From positions 186,001 to 250,000 of the forward strand of contig QWDQ01000021.1 in NCBI GenBank assembly GCA_003868215.1: a DNA stretch of 64,000 nt, given 5' to 3'. The position numbers and the translations under genes are program-made. The first letter of the stretch is position 1. Every line of letters begins with the position of its first letter. The stretch comes from Pseudophaeomoniella oleicola (lineage: Eukaryota; Ascomycota; Eurotiomycetes; Phaeomoniellales; Phaeomoniellaceae). Below the pieces are notes generated by a model. The model was not told where the DNA came from and searched no databases. It saw only the letters and a list, made by a program, of their open reading frames with translations. Shown here in pieces: positions 44,933 through 53,997 of the stretch.

Positions 44933-47900
44933 TTAAGCCGCCGTAGCAGCAGCAGCAGCAGTAGTAGTAATAGATTCTTCCAGGACGGAAACACATCTCG
45001 AACACAGATTTGGAGTTGTAGTAGTAGTAGTAGTAGTCGTCATCGTAGTTGCGCCGTCATGTTGTTCTGCTTCTCCAGTTTTTCCGCCGTCGTTTTTGTT
45101 TGGTGACAGGGGAGTAATTTGATACGCGGATTTGATGGCGTCGGGGGTGACTTTTGTTGTAGTGGAAGAATCGACGATGTGGCGCCAGCATCGGTCGCAT
45201 TTGGAGCCGATGGGAGGGGAGATTTGGATTGTTGCGGTGGAGGAGTCGGGCAGGGGGAGGGGGGTGGGGGTTGTGTAGAGGAAGGCTGCTGTTGGTGGTG
45301 ATGAGGAGGAGGGGGATTCAGGTGGTGGGGAAGTTGGTGGGGGATAAGGGGATGTGGCGAAGGTGATGGAAGAGACGACGAAGAAGTCGGAGAGGATGGG
45401 AAGGAATGGTTGGAGTTTTGTGAGGGTTGGGTAGGAGGAGGTTGTATCATCGTTGTTGTTGGTGTTGTTGGTGTTGGTGGTATTGCTGTCGGTAGTACTA
45501 CTGCCGACGGGATGGAAGATGATTTTGACCGATGATTGAGTGGAAGATGTCATTTTCTTGTCGGTGCGAGCTTTCTCTTGAAGTGACTTGATGGCGCTGT
45601 TCAATCGCATCAACGTGTCCCAGTGCTCTTCGAAATCGTGGATCGGTAGTAACGGATCATCTGAAGAGGCCTTTTTGAAATAAGTAGCTTCGTGAGGTCG
45701 AGTCATTGATTTCTTGAGCTTGGGTGTTGCATGTGTCCACGTCTCTTCGATAAGTAGAGGACAGATCGGTGCGATCAGTGCTTGTAGGTTCTCGAGTATA
45801 TGGTACAGCGCTGTCTGGGCAGAACGACGCTCTGGGGAACTGACCGACTCGCAGTATAAACGATCTTTGACGGACTCCAGATAGACACTCGAGAGATCAT
45901 GGGAGATGTAATGGCTTAGCGAACCGACCCCTTGATGGAATGCGTACTTGGAGTATGCTTCCTCGACAGCTCTTTTAGTGAGATATAAGCGCTTTAATGC
46001 GATCTTTTCGGAAAGCGGAAGTTGTTCTACGCTCGTCTTGGTCGCCGGATCAAAGTCCTGAAGAGCACCAAGCAGTAATTTGAAAGTGGTTCGCAACTTA
46101 TGGAGCAGGGTATGTGCAGACATCACTGACTGCCTAGAAACCACTATATCTGTGGTGAAATCGTTGCTTGCCACCCAGAGTCTGAGAGCATCCGGACCCA
46201 GACCATTGTCTGAGGTGCGGCCCATAAATTTACCGCTGATGATGTCCATAGGCGAAACTACATTCCCCAGAGATTTGCTCATCTTCCGGCCCTCGCCATC
46301 AAGGGTAAATCCATGCGTCACAAGTACCTTGTACGGTGCTTTCGGCTGGGAGTCCTTGCGCAATGAAGTTTGATATGCAATTCGAGTTAGCAAACTCGAT
46401 TGGAACCAACCTCGATGTTGATCAGATCCCTCGATATACAGATCAGCCAGTGCTCGCTCGCTTCGGTTTGGGCCAGACATGAGCTCTGCCCAACTGGTAC
46501 CACTGTCGAACCACACATCCATAGTATCTTTTCCTCTTCTAAACTTATCAGGTGTAGAAGTGACCAGAAGACTGGGATGTATCCAGGCGGGATCGCCCTC
46601 CGCATCTGAAAACCACGCATCGGTACCTCGCTCACGGAGAACTTGCATAATAAGCGCTATAGTCTTCTCGTTCATAACGGCTTCGCCTGTTTCTGCATCA
46701 TACAAAGCTGGAATTGGGACACCCCAAGATCGTTGCCGTGATATGCACCATTCATTGCGATGCTGGAGAAAACTGGTGAGCCGCGACTTTCCCGTTTCTG
46801 GGAAGAAATCGACGTCTTTTAAAGATTGTACAGCTTTGTTCTTGATGCTGTGGACATCTGCAAACCATTGGGCTGTAGCCCGGATGACAATCGGCTTTTT
46901 GGATCGCCAGTCGTACGGATATTTGTGCTTGTAACTGTATGAACTAAGGAGACAATTCCTCCTAGTGAGGTAATCTAACACTTTCTGCTGTCCCTCGCCC
47001 AGAATAGGTTCGTCGACAAGTCGTTGAGGATTGTCTGGCATGGCATCAAAGGTGAAGAGCCCTGCATCGTTGATGGGTGCTTTCACCTTGACGGTCCCTT
47101 GGTTGATCTGCTGACGAAGCGCATTATAATCTTCCATGCCGTGACCGGGAGCGCAGTGGACTAGACCAGTGCCTGCAGTGTCTGTAACGAATGGCGCAGC
47201 GCATATGGGTCTTCCTATGTCGTGCTTGTCGAACAGAGAGGTATAGGTAAAACCATTATCGACGAAGAAGGATCCGGGTATGTCGTCCTTGATAACATGG
47301 AGTTTATCATCGCCTTCAAGCTTACTTTGGACAAAATCCAGACGTGATTTCGCAATCACTAGGTGCCCGTATCGCGCAGAGTCCACGATTGTATATAACA
47401 TCTCCCTTCTCACAGCAATTGCTTGATTAGCAGGTAGCGTCCACGGTGTCGTAGTCCATATTACTGCCTTCAAGTCTTGGTACTGTCCGGACTTCACCTT
47501 TTCAGGTGCAATGATAGGGATTGCAACGAGCGCAGCAGTGGATTCGTGGTCGTCTCTGTACTCCAATTCCGCTTCTGCAAGCGCAGTCCTTGTAGAGGGA
47601 GACCAATACACTGGTTTGTACTGTCGGCTGATCAGACCTTGGCTATACAGGGCCAGGAAGACGAATAATTGTCGTAGTTCGAAATCTTGATCCATCGTCT
47701 TGTAGGGATTCTCCCAGTCTGCCATAACACCCCATGATCGGAATTGTGCCTTCTGCTCCTCGACGGTCCTCTCTGCCAAACGCCGGGCGATTCGTCTGAC
47801 TTCAATCGGACTGGGATGAACAAGAGCATGTTTTGATTTCCGATGGGCTTGCAAAGCTTTAAGTTCAATAGGCAAGCCGTGGCAATCCCAACCTGGCACG

Positions 47901-48208
47901 TATTCCACCCTTTTCCCTTGAAGCAGCTGGAAGCGACATATTATATCTTTCAGGATTTTATTTATAGCATGTCCAACATGAAGATCGCCATTCGCATAAG
48001 GTGGCCCGTCGTGCAGGATGAATGTGTCATCGTCTGCATTGCGCGGGCTGCCAACTCGCCGCTGTCGGCTTTGCCATTGATATAGCTCGTCGGCGCATCT
48101 GACGCGGTACTTGGCAAGGTCTTCAGGCCGTGCACGGGGAGGAAAGGTACTCTTGGGCAGTCGGATCGTTGAGCTCAGACGTGCCGCCTTGTTGACCTTG
48201 GTCGACAT
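44933..48208 (-). CDS. ISM1: mitochondrial isoleucyl-tRNA synthetase
   Basis: A class I synthetase charging mitochondrial tRNA-Ile, 1091 residues in one exon. The HIGH-type motif is PPYANGDLHVGHAINK (HVGH at residues 77-80), and KMSKSLGN lies in the second half in GEGRKMSKSLGNVVSPM. The IleRS core blocks YVPGWDCHGLPIELKAL, GLISRQYKPVYWSPSTRTAL, TTPWTLPANQAIAV and QRSWGVPIPALYD are all present. The anticodon-binding domain follows, ending in a zinc-ribbon-like pair CDRC and LCSRC as in bacterial-type IleRS. N-terminal Ser/Arg/Pro-rich residues 1-30 could be a presequence. Odd features: Thr/Asn/Asp-rich runs (SSTTDSNTTNTNNTNNNDDT), a Pro/Ser-rich run, and about 48 residues inserted between the two CxxC halves with a run of Thr, plus an Ala-rich C-terminus. 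All come from trinucleotide repeats in the gene. The bacterial-type IleRS lineage argues for the mitochondrial enzyme. Confidence 0.93.
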   Translation of the reverse strand: MSTKVNKAARLSSTIRLPKSTFPPRARPEDLAKYRVRCADELYQWQSRQRRVGSPRNADDDTFILHDGPPYANGDLHVGHAINKILKDIICRFQLLQGKRVEYVPGWDCHGLPIELKALQAHRKSKHALVHPSPIEVRRIARRLAERTVEEQKAQFRSWGVMADWENPYKTMDQDFELRQLFVFLALYSQGLISRQYKPVYWSPSTRTALAEAELEYRDDHESTAALVAIPIIAPEKVKSGQYQDLKAVIWTTTPWTLPANQAIAVRREMLYTIVDSARYGHLVIAKSRLDFVQSKLEGDDKLHVIKDDIPGSFFVDNGFTYTSLFDKHDIGRPICAAPFVTDTAGTGLVHCAPGHGMEDYNALRQQINQGTVKVKAPINDAGLFTFDAMPDNPQRLVDEPILGEGQQKVLDYLTRRNCLLSSYSYKHKYPYDWRSKKPIVIRATAQWFADVHSIKNKAVQSLKDVDFFPETGKSRLTSFLQHRNEWCISRQRSWGVPIPALYDAETGEAVMNEKTIALIMQVLRERGTDAWFSDAEGDPAWIHPSLLVTSTPDKFRRGKDTMDVWFDSGTSWAELMSGPNRSERALADLYIEGSDQHRGWFQSSLLTRIAYQTSLRKDSQPKAPYKVLVTHGFTLDGEGRKMSKSLGNVVSPMDIISGKFMGRTSDNGLGPDALRLWVASNDFTTDIVVSRQSVMSAHTLLHKLRTTFKLLLGALQDFDPATKTSVEQLPLSEKIALKRLYLTKRAVEEAYSKYAFHQGVGSLSHYISHDLSSVYLESVKDRLYCESVSSPERRSAQTALYHILENLQALIAPICPLLIEETWTHATPKLKKSMTRPHEATYFKKASSDDPLLPIHDFEEHWDTLMRLNSAIKSLQEKARTDKKMTSSTQSSVKIIFHPVGSSTTDSNTTNTNNTNNNDDTTSSYPTLTKLQPFLPILSDFFVVSSITFATSPYPPPTSPPPESPSSSSPPTAAFLYTTPTPLPLPDSSTATIQISPPIGSKCDRCWRHIVDSSTTTKVTPDAIKSAYQITPLSPNKNDGGKTGEAEQHDGATTMTTTTTTTTTPNLCSRCVSVLEESITTTAAAAATAA
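44941..45045 (-). repeat. trinucleotide repeats in the IleRS 3' coding end
   Basis: Two interrupted (AGC/AGT)n-type tracts, encoding an Ala run at the C-terminus and a Thr run near residue 1060. Likely polymorphic. Confidence 0.85.
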
Positions 48209-49327
48209 GGTACGTATGTATCATCGCTCGTCCTTTCCTGAGGTCTGCTAACTCTCAAATGGAGCTCCCAAAAAATTTGGAGCTTCTACGTAGTATTGCT
48301 CCGCGACCGAAGATCTGGGGTAAAACCGCCGCTAATGTCCGCGACGCTTGAAGAAGTGTACACTTACCGGTTACGCATTATTTGGAATCTACATGTTTTT
48401 TATTTCGATTGTACTCGGGAATCATGGCATGGCAATGAGTCTGTTTTGGATTCAACACCATTGGATTGTTGTTATTGTTGCCGAGAAATGACAAGTTCTG
48501 AGCCAAATACGTAGAACGACCATCCCAGAATCATACTCTCATGTACGGAGTAGCTGACACTGAACAACGCTCCGTCTTGTCACCTGCGTCTTAGGTCCGA
48601 CATATTTGCCCGCCTAGCTCAGATAGGCAGCATTGGCATCGTTTTGCATTATATATGATGCTATTTGCATGGTTAGATCGACGTTCGTTGCCCCAGAGAG
48701 ACTCACGAAAAAGCTGTGGGCTCTGAACATACGATACGGATTGGACCGAGGGTAGCACTTGATTGTCCCATCACTCATCGATATCTGCATCTTTCTGCAA
48801 ACCACTACGGCGTCCTCACACTCTTCTTCTCCGACAACGCGTCTCCTTCGGTGGTCCCTCCGACGGTCGTTACCCGGGGACCTGATGTCTTAGTTTCCAC
48901 TGTGCCCTTCCTTTTCGACATTGACTCGGTGGCCTGTGTCTGGGTCTGAGGCGTGATGTGAGGGGGCCATCCTAGACCAAGAACGGTGGACAGTGCCGCT
49001 GGCCGCAACTGTTCATAGACGGCCGAGGTGTGAGGTGTGAACGAAGGTGTCCTGCGGGAGAGTAGATCACGATTCTCCGACATCGAACCACTTGACAGAA
49101 CGAGGATCAGTGTATATTTGGAGGCTCCTGTTCGGTAACTTCCAGTGTTGTACGAGTTGATATAATCGGTCAGCTTTATAGTCATGGCGGCCCTCTTCCG
49201 ATCTGAACGCTACTTACTTATTAATGATAGTCATCACACAAGCTGCCGTTATGTTCAAGAACCATGTCACCTCGTCCTTGTCATTCATACGCGTCCCGTC
49301 CACCACGGTCCACCGTACTAGTATGTT
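48209..49327. other. intergenic IleRS / Zn2Cys6 gene
   Basis: 1.1 kb. It contains the IleRS promoter, a short hairpin GCCTAGCTCAGATAGGC at 48611-48627, and a 126-codon minus-strand frame at 48805-49185 listed separately. Nothing else recognised. Confidence 0.4.
48805..49185 (-). CDS. possible small protein, unrecognised
   Basis: A 126-codon frame starts ATG at 49183-49185 with MTIKLTDYINSYNTGSYRTG. It has a short hydrophobic stretch (SKYTLILVLSSGSM, residues 23-36) and then a Ser/Thr/Pro-rich tail ending in a basic segment. I recognise no family and see no splice structure. It is divergent from the Zn2Cys6 gene at 49328. It could be a small unknown protein or chance; composition is not decisive. 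Confidence 0.25.
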   Translation of the reverse strand: MTIKLTDYINSYNTGSYRTGASKYTLILVLSSGSMSENRDLLSRRTPSFTPHTSAVYEQLRPAALSTVLGLGWPPHITPQTQTQATESMSKRKGTVETKTSGPRVTTVGGTTEGDALSEKKSVRTP

Positions 49328-50569
49328 ATGGCGGAAGCGACCTCGGGCTCAGTGCCAATAGCCACCGACCAAGCAAAGACAATCCTTGCAAAGCGCTCAC
49401 ACAAGAAATCCCGGTTGGGCTGCACGAGCTGCAAGCTGCGCAAGGTCAAGTGCGACGAGACCCGTCCGGTGTGTCGCTCTTGTAGATTGCGTCGGACAAA
49501 ATGCGAATATGACCATGTGACGTTGAAAAAGCAAATGTCGTCTGAGATGCCAACTATCCCGACTTCAAGTGTCTTAGTAAGATCAGGCACCACGAGATTG
49601 ACAAACATCGCCAATGAGTCTCAATTTTGTCTCCCTTCGACTGATAGAGTTGATATGAAGCTACTCTGGTTCTACACAACAGCTACATGTAAATCACTCT
49701 CCTACGCAGACGATAAGCAGAGTTCCATGGACGATATGCTACAAACCGTCGTCGTACAGCATGCATTCGAAGCGTCCTTTCTCATGGACTCCATTTTGGA
49801 GCTCGCAAGTTTACACATGCAAAGCCTAGGCCAAGCACCAGAGCCGACCCGTGCTCTGGCCTATCGGGTCCGGTCCTTTGAGGGGTATCGCAAGGCTATC
49901 GAAGATGCCCACCCAAAAACATTCGGCGCTCTCCTGGCCAATTCAGTGCTGCGCCCAATTCTCTGAACGCAATTCTTCCGGGAGCCAACCTTCAAGGATC
50001 TCTACCTTCTGGATTGGATGCTTCTATGGCGAGGCGTTCCGTCGATATTGGAAATCACCAGTGTATCTTCCATCGCAGATAGTGGCATGCGACCCTTATT
50101 TACGAGGCCGCCTCTGGACCCCGACGCTTCCATTGCTGCCATCCCCAAGCAGTTGCTACTCATGGTGTCATTTATCGACCACAACGACGACGACGCCTCG
50201 GAGCTGCAGACGTACCAAGAAAGTCTACGGGCGCTCGGATCGCTGTTCGAGAGTCTCAAAAAGGGTATGGACTCGATCATGGTTCTACGCATCGTCACCT
50301 GGTCCACCATCACGCCGTATCGACTCCTCGAGCTCCCACAAGCGCGAAGGCCGCGCGCTCTCGTCATCCTCGCTCACTATGCCACTTTCTTGAAGCTGTT
50401 ACAGGATATCTGGTGGCTTATCGGCGTCGGCGACCGCTCGATCAGGGATATTTGTCATGTCCTTGAACCCAAGTGGCACAAGTTTTTAAGCATCCCACTC
50501 TCGGCTTTGAATGCTGTAGGAAGCGTCATGGATCTAACATCTCGTGTACTTTTAAGCTCTGGATATTGA
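49328..50569 (+). pseudogene. Zn2Cys6 transcription factor gene interrupted by one in-frame stop
   Basis: A frame of 414 codons, interrupted once. Residues 32-59 form a perfect CX2CX6CX6CX2CX6C zinc cluster (CTSCKLRKVKC then CRSCRLRRTKC). The middle matches the Upc2-like regulator family: LLWFYTTATCKSLSYADD, HAFEASFLMDSILELASLHM and EGYRKAIEDAHPKTFGALLA. A TGA at 49964-49966 (codon 213) falls inside a conserved block; the same frame continues at once with TQFFREPTFKDLYLLDW, which is the expected next block, and runs to 50569 (HVLEPKWHKFLSIP). No intron consensus could remove the stop. It is either a nonsense allele or decayed gene, a truncated regulator of 212 residues keeping DNA binding, or a sequencing error. 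The stop's next base is A, not the known read-through context. Confidence 0.72.
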
Positions 50570-51185
50570 AAATAATGAATATAATATCGAATTAGTACCT
50601 AATTTTTCATATCCTTTTCGCTGAGTCTGTCTGTCTGTCTGTCTGGATAGGTGTGTAACACAGTCCTGCTTCTATTTAGGCAGGAAGGTCCTCGAATCCC
50701 GAGATGATGTACATGTGCAAGAGCATTAACCTGTTTTGTATATGTATCTACAGAGCAGAGCAGAGCAAAGCAGAGCACTTGTGGCGTAGCGTAGCGTAGC
50801 GAACTTCGGGACCATCGGAGACACTTTGGCTGGTATGGTCCACACGCTCGCATTCGGATTCGGGTTGTCGCATCCTACTATGTACCTAGGTATCTACCAA
50901 CCATGGAGCAAGAAAGTTCGGAAAAACGCAGCTCTAAGCAGGTTTTCGGTTTCGGTTTCGGTTTCAATCCGGACCCTATACGGCGATACATAGATTGGAG
51001 TGTTATGTAGTAGTATATATATACATATATATAAATCAGTAAGTAGGTAAGGTAGGTTTCTTTATAAACGTAGAATATAAAGGAACCCCCCCTCCCCCCA
51101 CCCCCCAAAACAAATCTACGACGTATTTACAGATCAACAAACTACTTTGTAACCGGTAAAAGTAGGACCACCAAACAGATACCTC
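50570..51185. other. microsatellite-rich spacer
   Basis: 616 bases between the two interrupted genes. Tandem runs: (GTCT)5 at 50625-50644, (CAGAG)n at 50751-50775, (GTAGC)n at 50786-50800, and TTCGGT units at 50945-50962. TACCTAGGTA lies at 50883-50892, and AT steps near 51011-51032. No gene. Confidence 0.6.
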
Positions 51186-52534
51186 ATGGATCTCCAAAAG
51201 CCAACGGCCATTGTCGTCGGCGGTGGGCCTGTTGGTCTCACGGCGGCAATAGGGTTCACACGGGCGAACATTGACTTCATTTTACTGGAACAGCGAAAGG
51301 ATGTCGTGGTCGAGGAAGGGTCCGACTTGACACTGCTGCCCATGACGATGCGCGCTCTCGATCAGATGAACCTCCTCGAGCCTCTGTCAAGCGTTTGGAA
51401 CCCTGTGTCTCAGATCGAACGGATAGACCACAGCGGTCGTGCGATGGGTGAGTTGCGCTTGTTTAAATATATACGGGAGAGGTAAGTAAGTGACCAGTTT
51501 GTACAGATTGATGATAGCTTGCTCATGCGCGTCTCAGTACTGGGTATTGCCCTAGCATCTTGAGCAGACGAGACTTGTTACAGACTCTCTATCGAGCCCT
51601 GCCAGAGCATGCTCAAGATAACATCTTGACTGACAAGAAAGTGTCAAAGATTGAAGATACGCCTGACGGCATCATTGTATCTTGCACCGATGGGACCGCA
51701 TATAATGGAACATTTGTCATTGGTGCCGATGGTGCCTTCAGCGCCGTACGAGAATGCATGCGAGAATTGGCATTGGACGCAGGCTCTCCCGATTTGAATG
51801 AGGCGGAGCCATTCATCACCAGCTATCAGGCGCTATGGGCACGCTTCCCAACCGCCAGTTTGCCATGCTGCAAGCCGGGAACAGGGATTGAAACGCACGG
51901 TTTCGGCATTACGACCCAACTATTCACCGGCGAAGAGACAGCGACGGTTGGTGTGTATAGGAGACTACCTAACCCGACACGCATACCACGGAGGTACGAC
52001 GAGAAGGATCAGGCAGCCTTGGTGAAAGAGTGGGGACATTTGCCCCTGCTAAAGTAGGGTAATTTCCGCCTGAAAGATGCCTATGAGGCACGACTGAGTT
52101 CTGAGCTTGTCAGTCTAGAAGAGGGTGTTTTGCCTCAATGGAGTTGGAAGGGCCGCGTCGTACTTGTCGGCGACGCAGCACACAAGTTCACGCCCAGCAT
52201 GGGGTCCGGCTTGAACTACGGCATCATCGATGTCGTTTTCCTCATGAACGAGCTCCATGACCTAACGAAGAGACATGGCGATAATCCTCAGCTCTGGTGG
52301 CATCAATCACGACTCTCCGGGGCTTTCGAAACGTACCAGCAGAAACGTCTGAAGGACGTGACTGCTGGCTGCCAGCAAGCAAGCGGGGCTACGGCCATGG
52401 CCACCTGGAGAAACGTGAGCCTGAGGCTTTTGGATCAGTATGTTTTGCCGAATTCGATGGTACAGTGGTTGCTTGGAATGCAGATTACCTCAAAGACGAG
52501 AGCAACCAAGCCTCTAGCCTTTGATTTCGAATAG
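51186..52534 (+). pseudogene. FAD-dependent monooxygenase gene interrupted by one in-frame stop
   Basis: Two exons (51186-51481, 51538-52534; intron 56 bases) give a frame of 431 codons with one interruption. The product belongs to flavin aromatic-hydroxylase-type monooxygenases common in secondary metabolism. The FAD motif is IVVGGGPVGLTAA at residues 9-21; GADGAFSAVRE near 180 is the DG motif, and VVLVGDAAHKFTPSMGSGLN the GD motif. A TAG at 52055-52057 (codon 272) follows WGHLPLLK; the same frame goes on with FRLKDAYEARLSSELVSLEE, the expected next block. There is no plausible intron around it. The C-terminus TRATKPLAFDFE appears normal. Either a decayed gene, a segregating nonsense allele or a sequence error. 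Neighbouring regulator at 49328-50569 is interrupted too. No signal peptide; hydrophobic N-terminus is the Rossmann fold. Confidence 0.72.
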
Positions 52535-52864
52535 CTATCTCACTCTACGTCCTCGCCCAGCTCAGCCGAATGATCAACGCGCTAAGAGATGTATCACCAC
52601 TTAGCCGTATTGAGGTGAGGTCGAGGCAGAAATTCGTGCTCCTCCGCGTCTCCAACTTTCTGTATTCTTCTCCAACTTTCTGTAGATCTGAATTACTACG
52701 TAGTACGTAGTATGGTAATATATATTACTTGCAGTTCTGCGTACTGAGGTATACCAGTATATACGGTCCTTCTGTCACTCTTTTGGCATATCGTCACTAG
52801 AGTTAGAAACTGGCTTATAGCAAATTTGCTGCCCATAGAGCCTGAACAATAGGGAAAGCCCGCC
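52535..52864. other. intergenic monooxygenase / NudC
   Basis: 330 bases; includes TACGTAGTACGTAGTA at 52697-52712 and the NudC promoter. No gene. Confidence 0.45.
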
Positions 52865-53455
52865 ATGTCGTCCTCGGCCGACCGTGCTCCCTCCCCAACT
52901 CCTTCTGAACGAGCTCGCCTGGACGCCGAAGCACTAGAACGAGAGAAAGCTGAACAGGCCGCCCTCCCATACAAGTGGACCCAAACAGTCGGCGATCTCG
53001 ACATCAGCATCCCCATTCCAGGCAACCTCCGCGCCAAAGATCTAATCGTCACCCTCAAAGCCAAATCGATATCCGTCGCGATCAAAGGCCAAGACCCCCT
53101 CATCGCCGGCGACTTCCCCCACCCGATCCTTCTCGACGAATCCACCTGGACCCTCGAACCCATCCCCTCCGGCAAAGAAATCTCCATCCATCTCGACAAA
53201 CAGTCCAAAACCCTCTGGTGGGCCCACGTCGTGACCTCGGCCCCGAAAATCGACACGACGAAGATCGTGCCCGAGAACAGCAAGTTGAGCGACTTGGACG
53301 GCGAGACGAGAAGCATGGTGGAAAAGATGATGTACGACCAGGAAATGAAGGCGCAAGGCAAACCCTCGAGCGACGAGCAGAAGAAACAGGACTTGTTGCA
53401 GAAGTTTATGAAGGAGCATCCCGAGATGGATTTTAGCAATGCAAAGATGGGTTGA
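52865..53455 (+). CDS. nudC: nuclear movement protein NudC
   Basis: A single exon of 196 residues. NudC is a chaperone-like CS-domain protein that stabilises the dynein regulator NudF/Lis1 and is needed for nuclear migration. The N-terminus (residues 1-35) is charged: [20 protein letters not shown]. The CS domain begins [20 protein letters not shown] and continues [40 protein letters not shown] and KTLWWAHVV. The C-terminal helix is [20 protein letters not shown] with [18 protein letters not shown] at the end, as in all NudC proteins. The third codon position is strongly G or C compared with neighbours, consistent with high expression. The Met at 52865 is the family start. No introns. Confidence 0.95.
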   Translation: MSSSADRAPSPTPSERARLDAEALEREKAEQAALPYKWTQTVGDLDISIPIPGNLRAKDLIVTLKAKSISVAIKGQDPLIAGDFPHPILLDESTWTLEPIPSGKEISIHLDKQSKTLWWAHVVTSAPKIDTTKIVPENSKLSDLDGETRSMVEKMMYDQEMKAQGKPSSDEQKKQDLLQKFMKEHPEMDFSNAKMG

Positions 53456-53997
53456 TTCTACAGAAGCGAACCCCCAAGATCAGGGAGTAGAGGGCTTCAC
53501 TTTGTTGGGACCTTAGGAGACCGTCTATTGATGCAAGAAGGCATGCCACGTCCCCAATACGCTCGATCAAGCTGTGGGCATACCCGCGTACTATATGGCT
53601 GGTGCCGTCAAAAGCGAACTTGGACAACTCAGCTCCAGGATCCCGTCGGCAGATGTCCGGAACAATCATGACGGCCAGAAGACAGGATCACATCAACGAT
53701 TGATATCTTGATGGAAACTGATTGAAGGTGTGGAGTAAAGACCATGGGCGATCCCCAGGTCACGGACTGCTTCGAGCGCACTATTTACAGATACCAATGC
53801 CCCCGTATATGCTTCGTAACGAGACTAACGTACACCTTCGGTGAATAAATGAAAGTAAAAGTAGCAGAGTTCGCTCTTTGCGTCCCTCGATCAAAGTTCG
53901 AAATCCCTTGTAGTCACACGAATCAAACTTCCTTTCTTCCCTCCCCAACTCTTTCACGGAGAAGCAAGTCTCTCGTGGTCATCGTATCCCGACGTCA
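53456..53997. other. convergent spacer NudC / Zn2Cys6 gene
   Basis: 542 bases; a 78-codon minus frame at 53433-53669 overlaps the nudC end and has no family features. No gene supported. Confidence 0.4.

Noticed and set aside
48605-48690. Possible tRNA start with TAGCTCAG box
   Set aside because: The A-box-like word is just a short hairpin; no matching B-box or acceptor stem follows at the right distance.
50944-50965. TTCGGT tandem repeat considered as internal telomere sequence
   Set aside because: Fungal telomeres are usually TTAGGG; only three units, and other microsatellites are adjacent.
53433-53669. 78-codon minus frame at the nudC end
   Set aside because: Overlaps the nudC stop and lacks any family feature.
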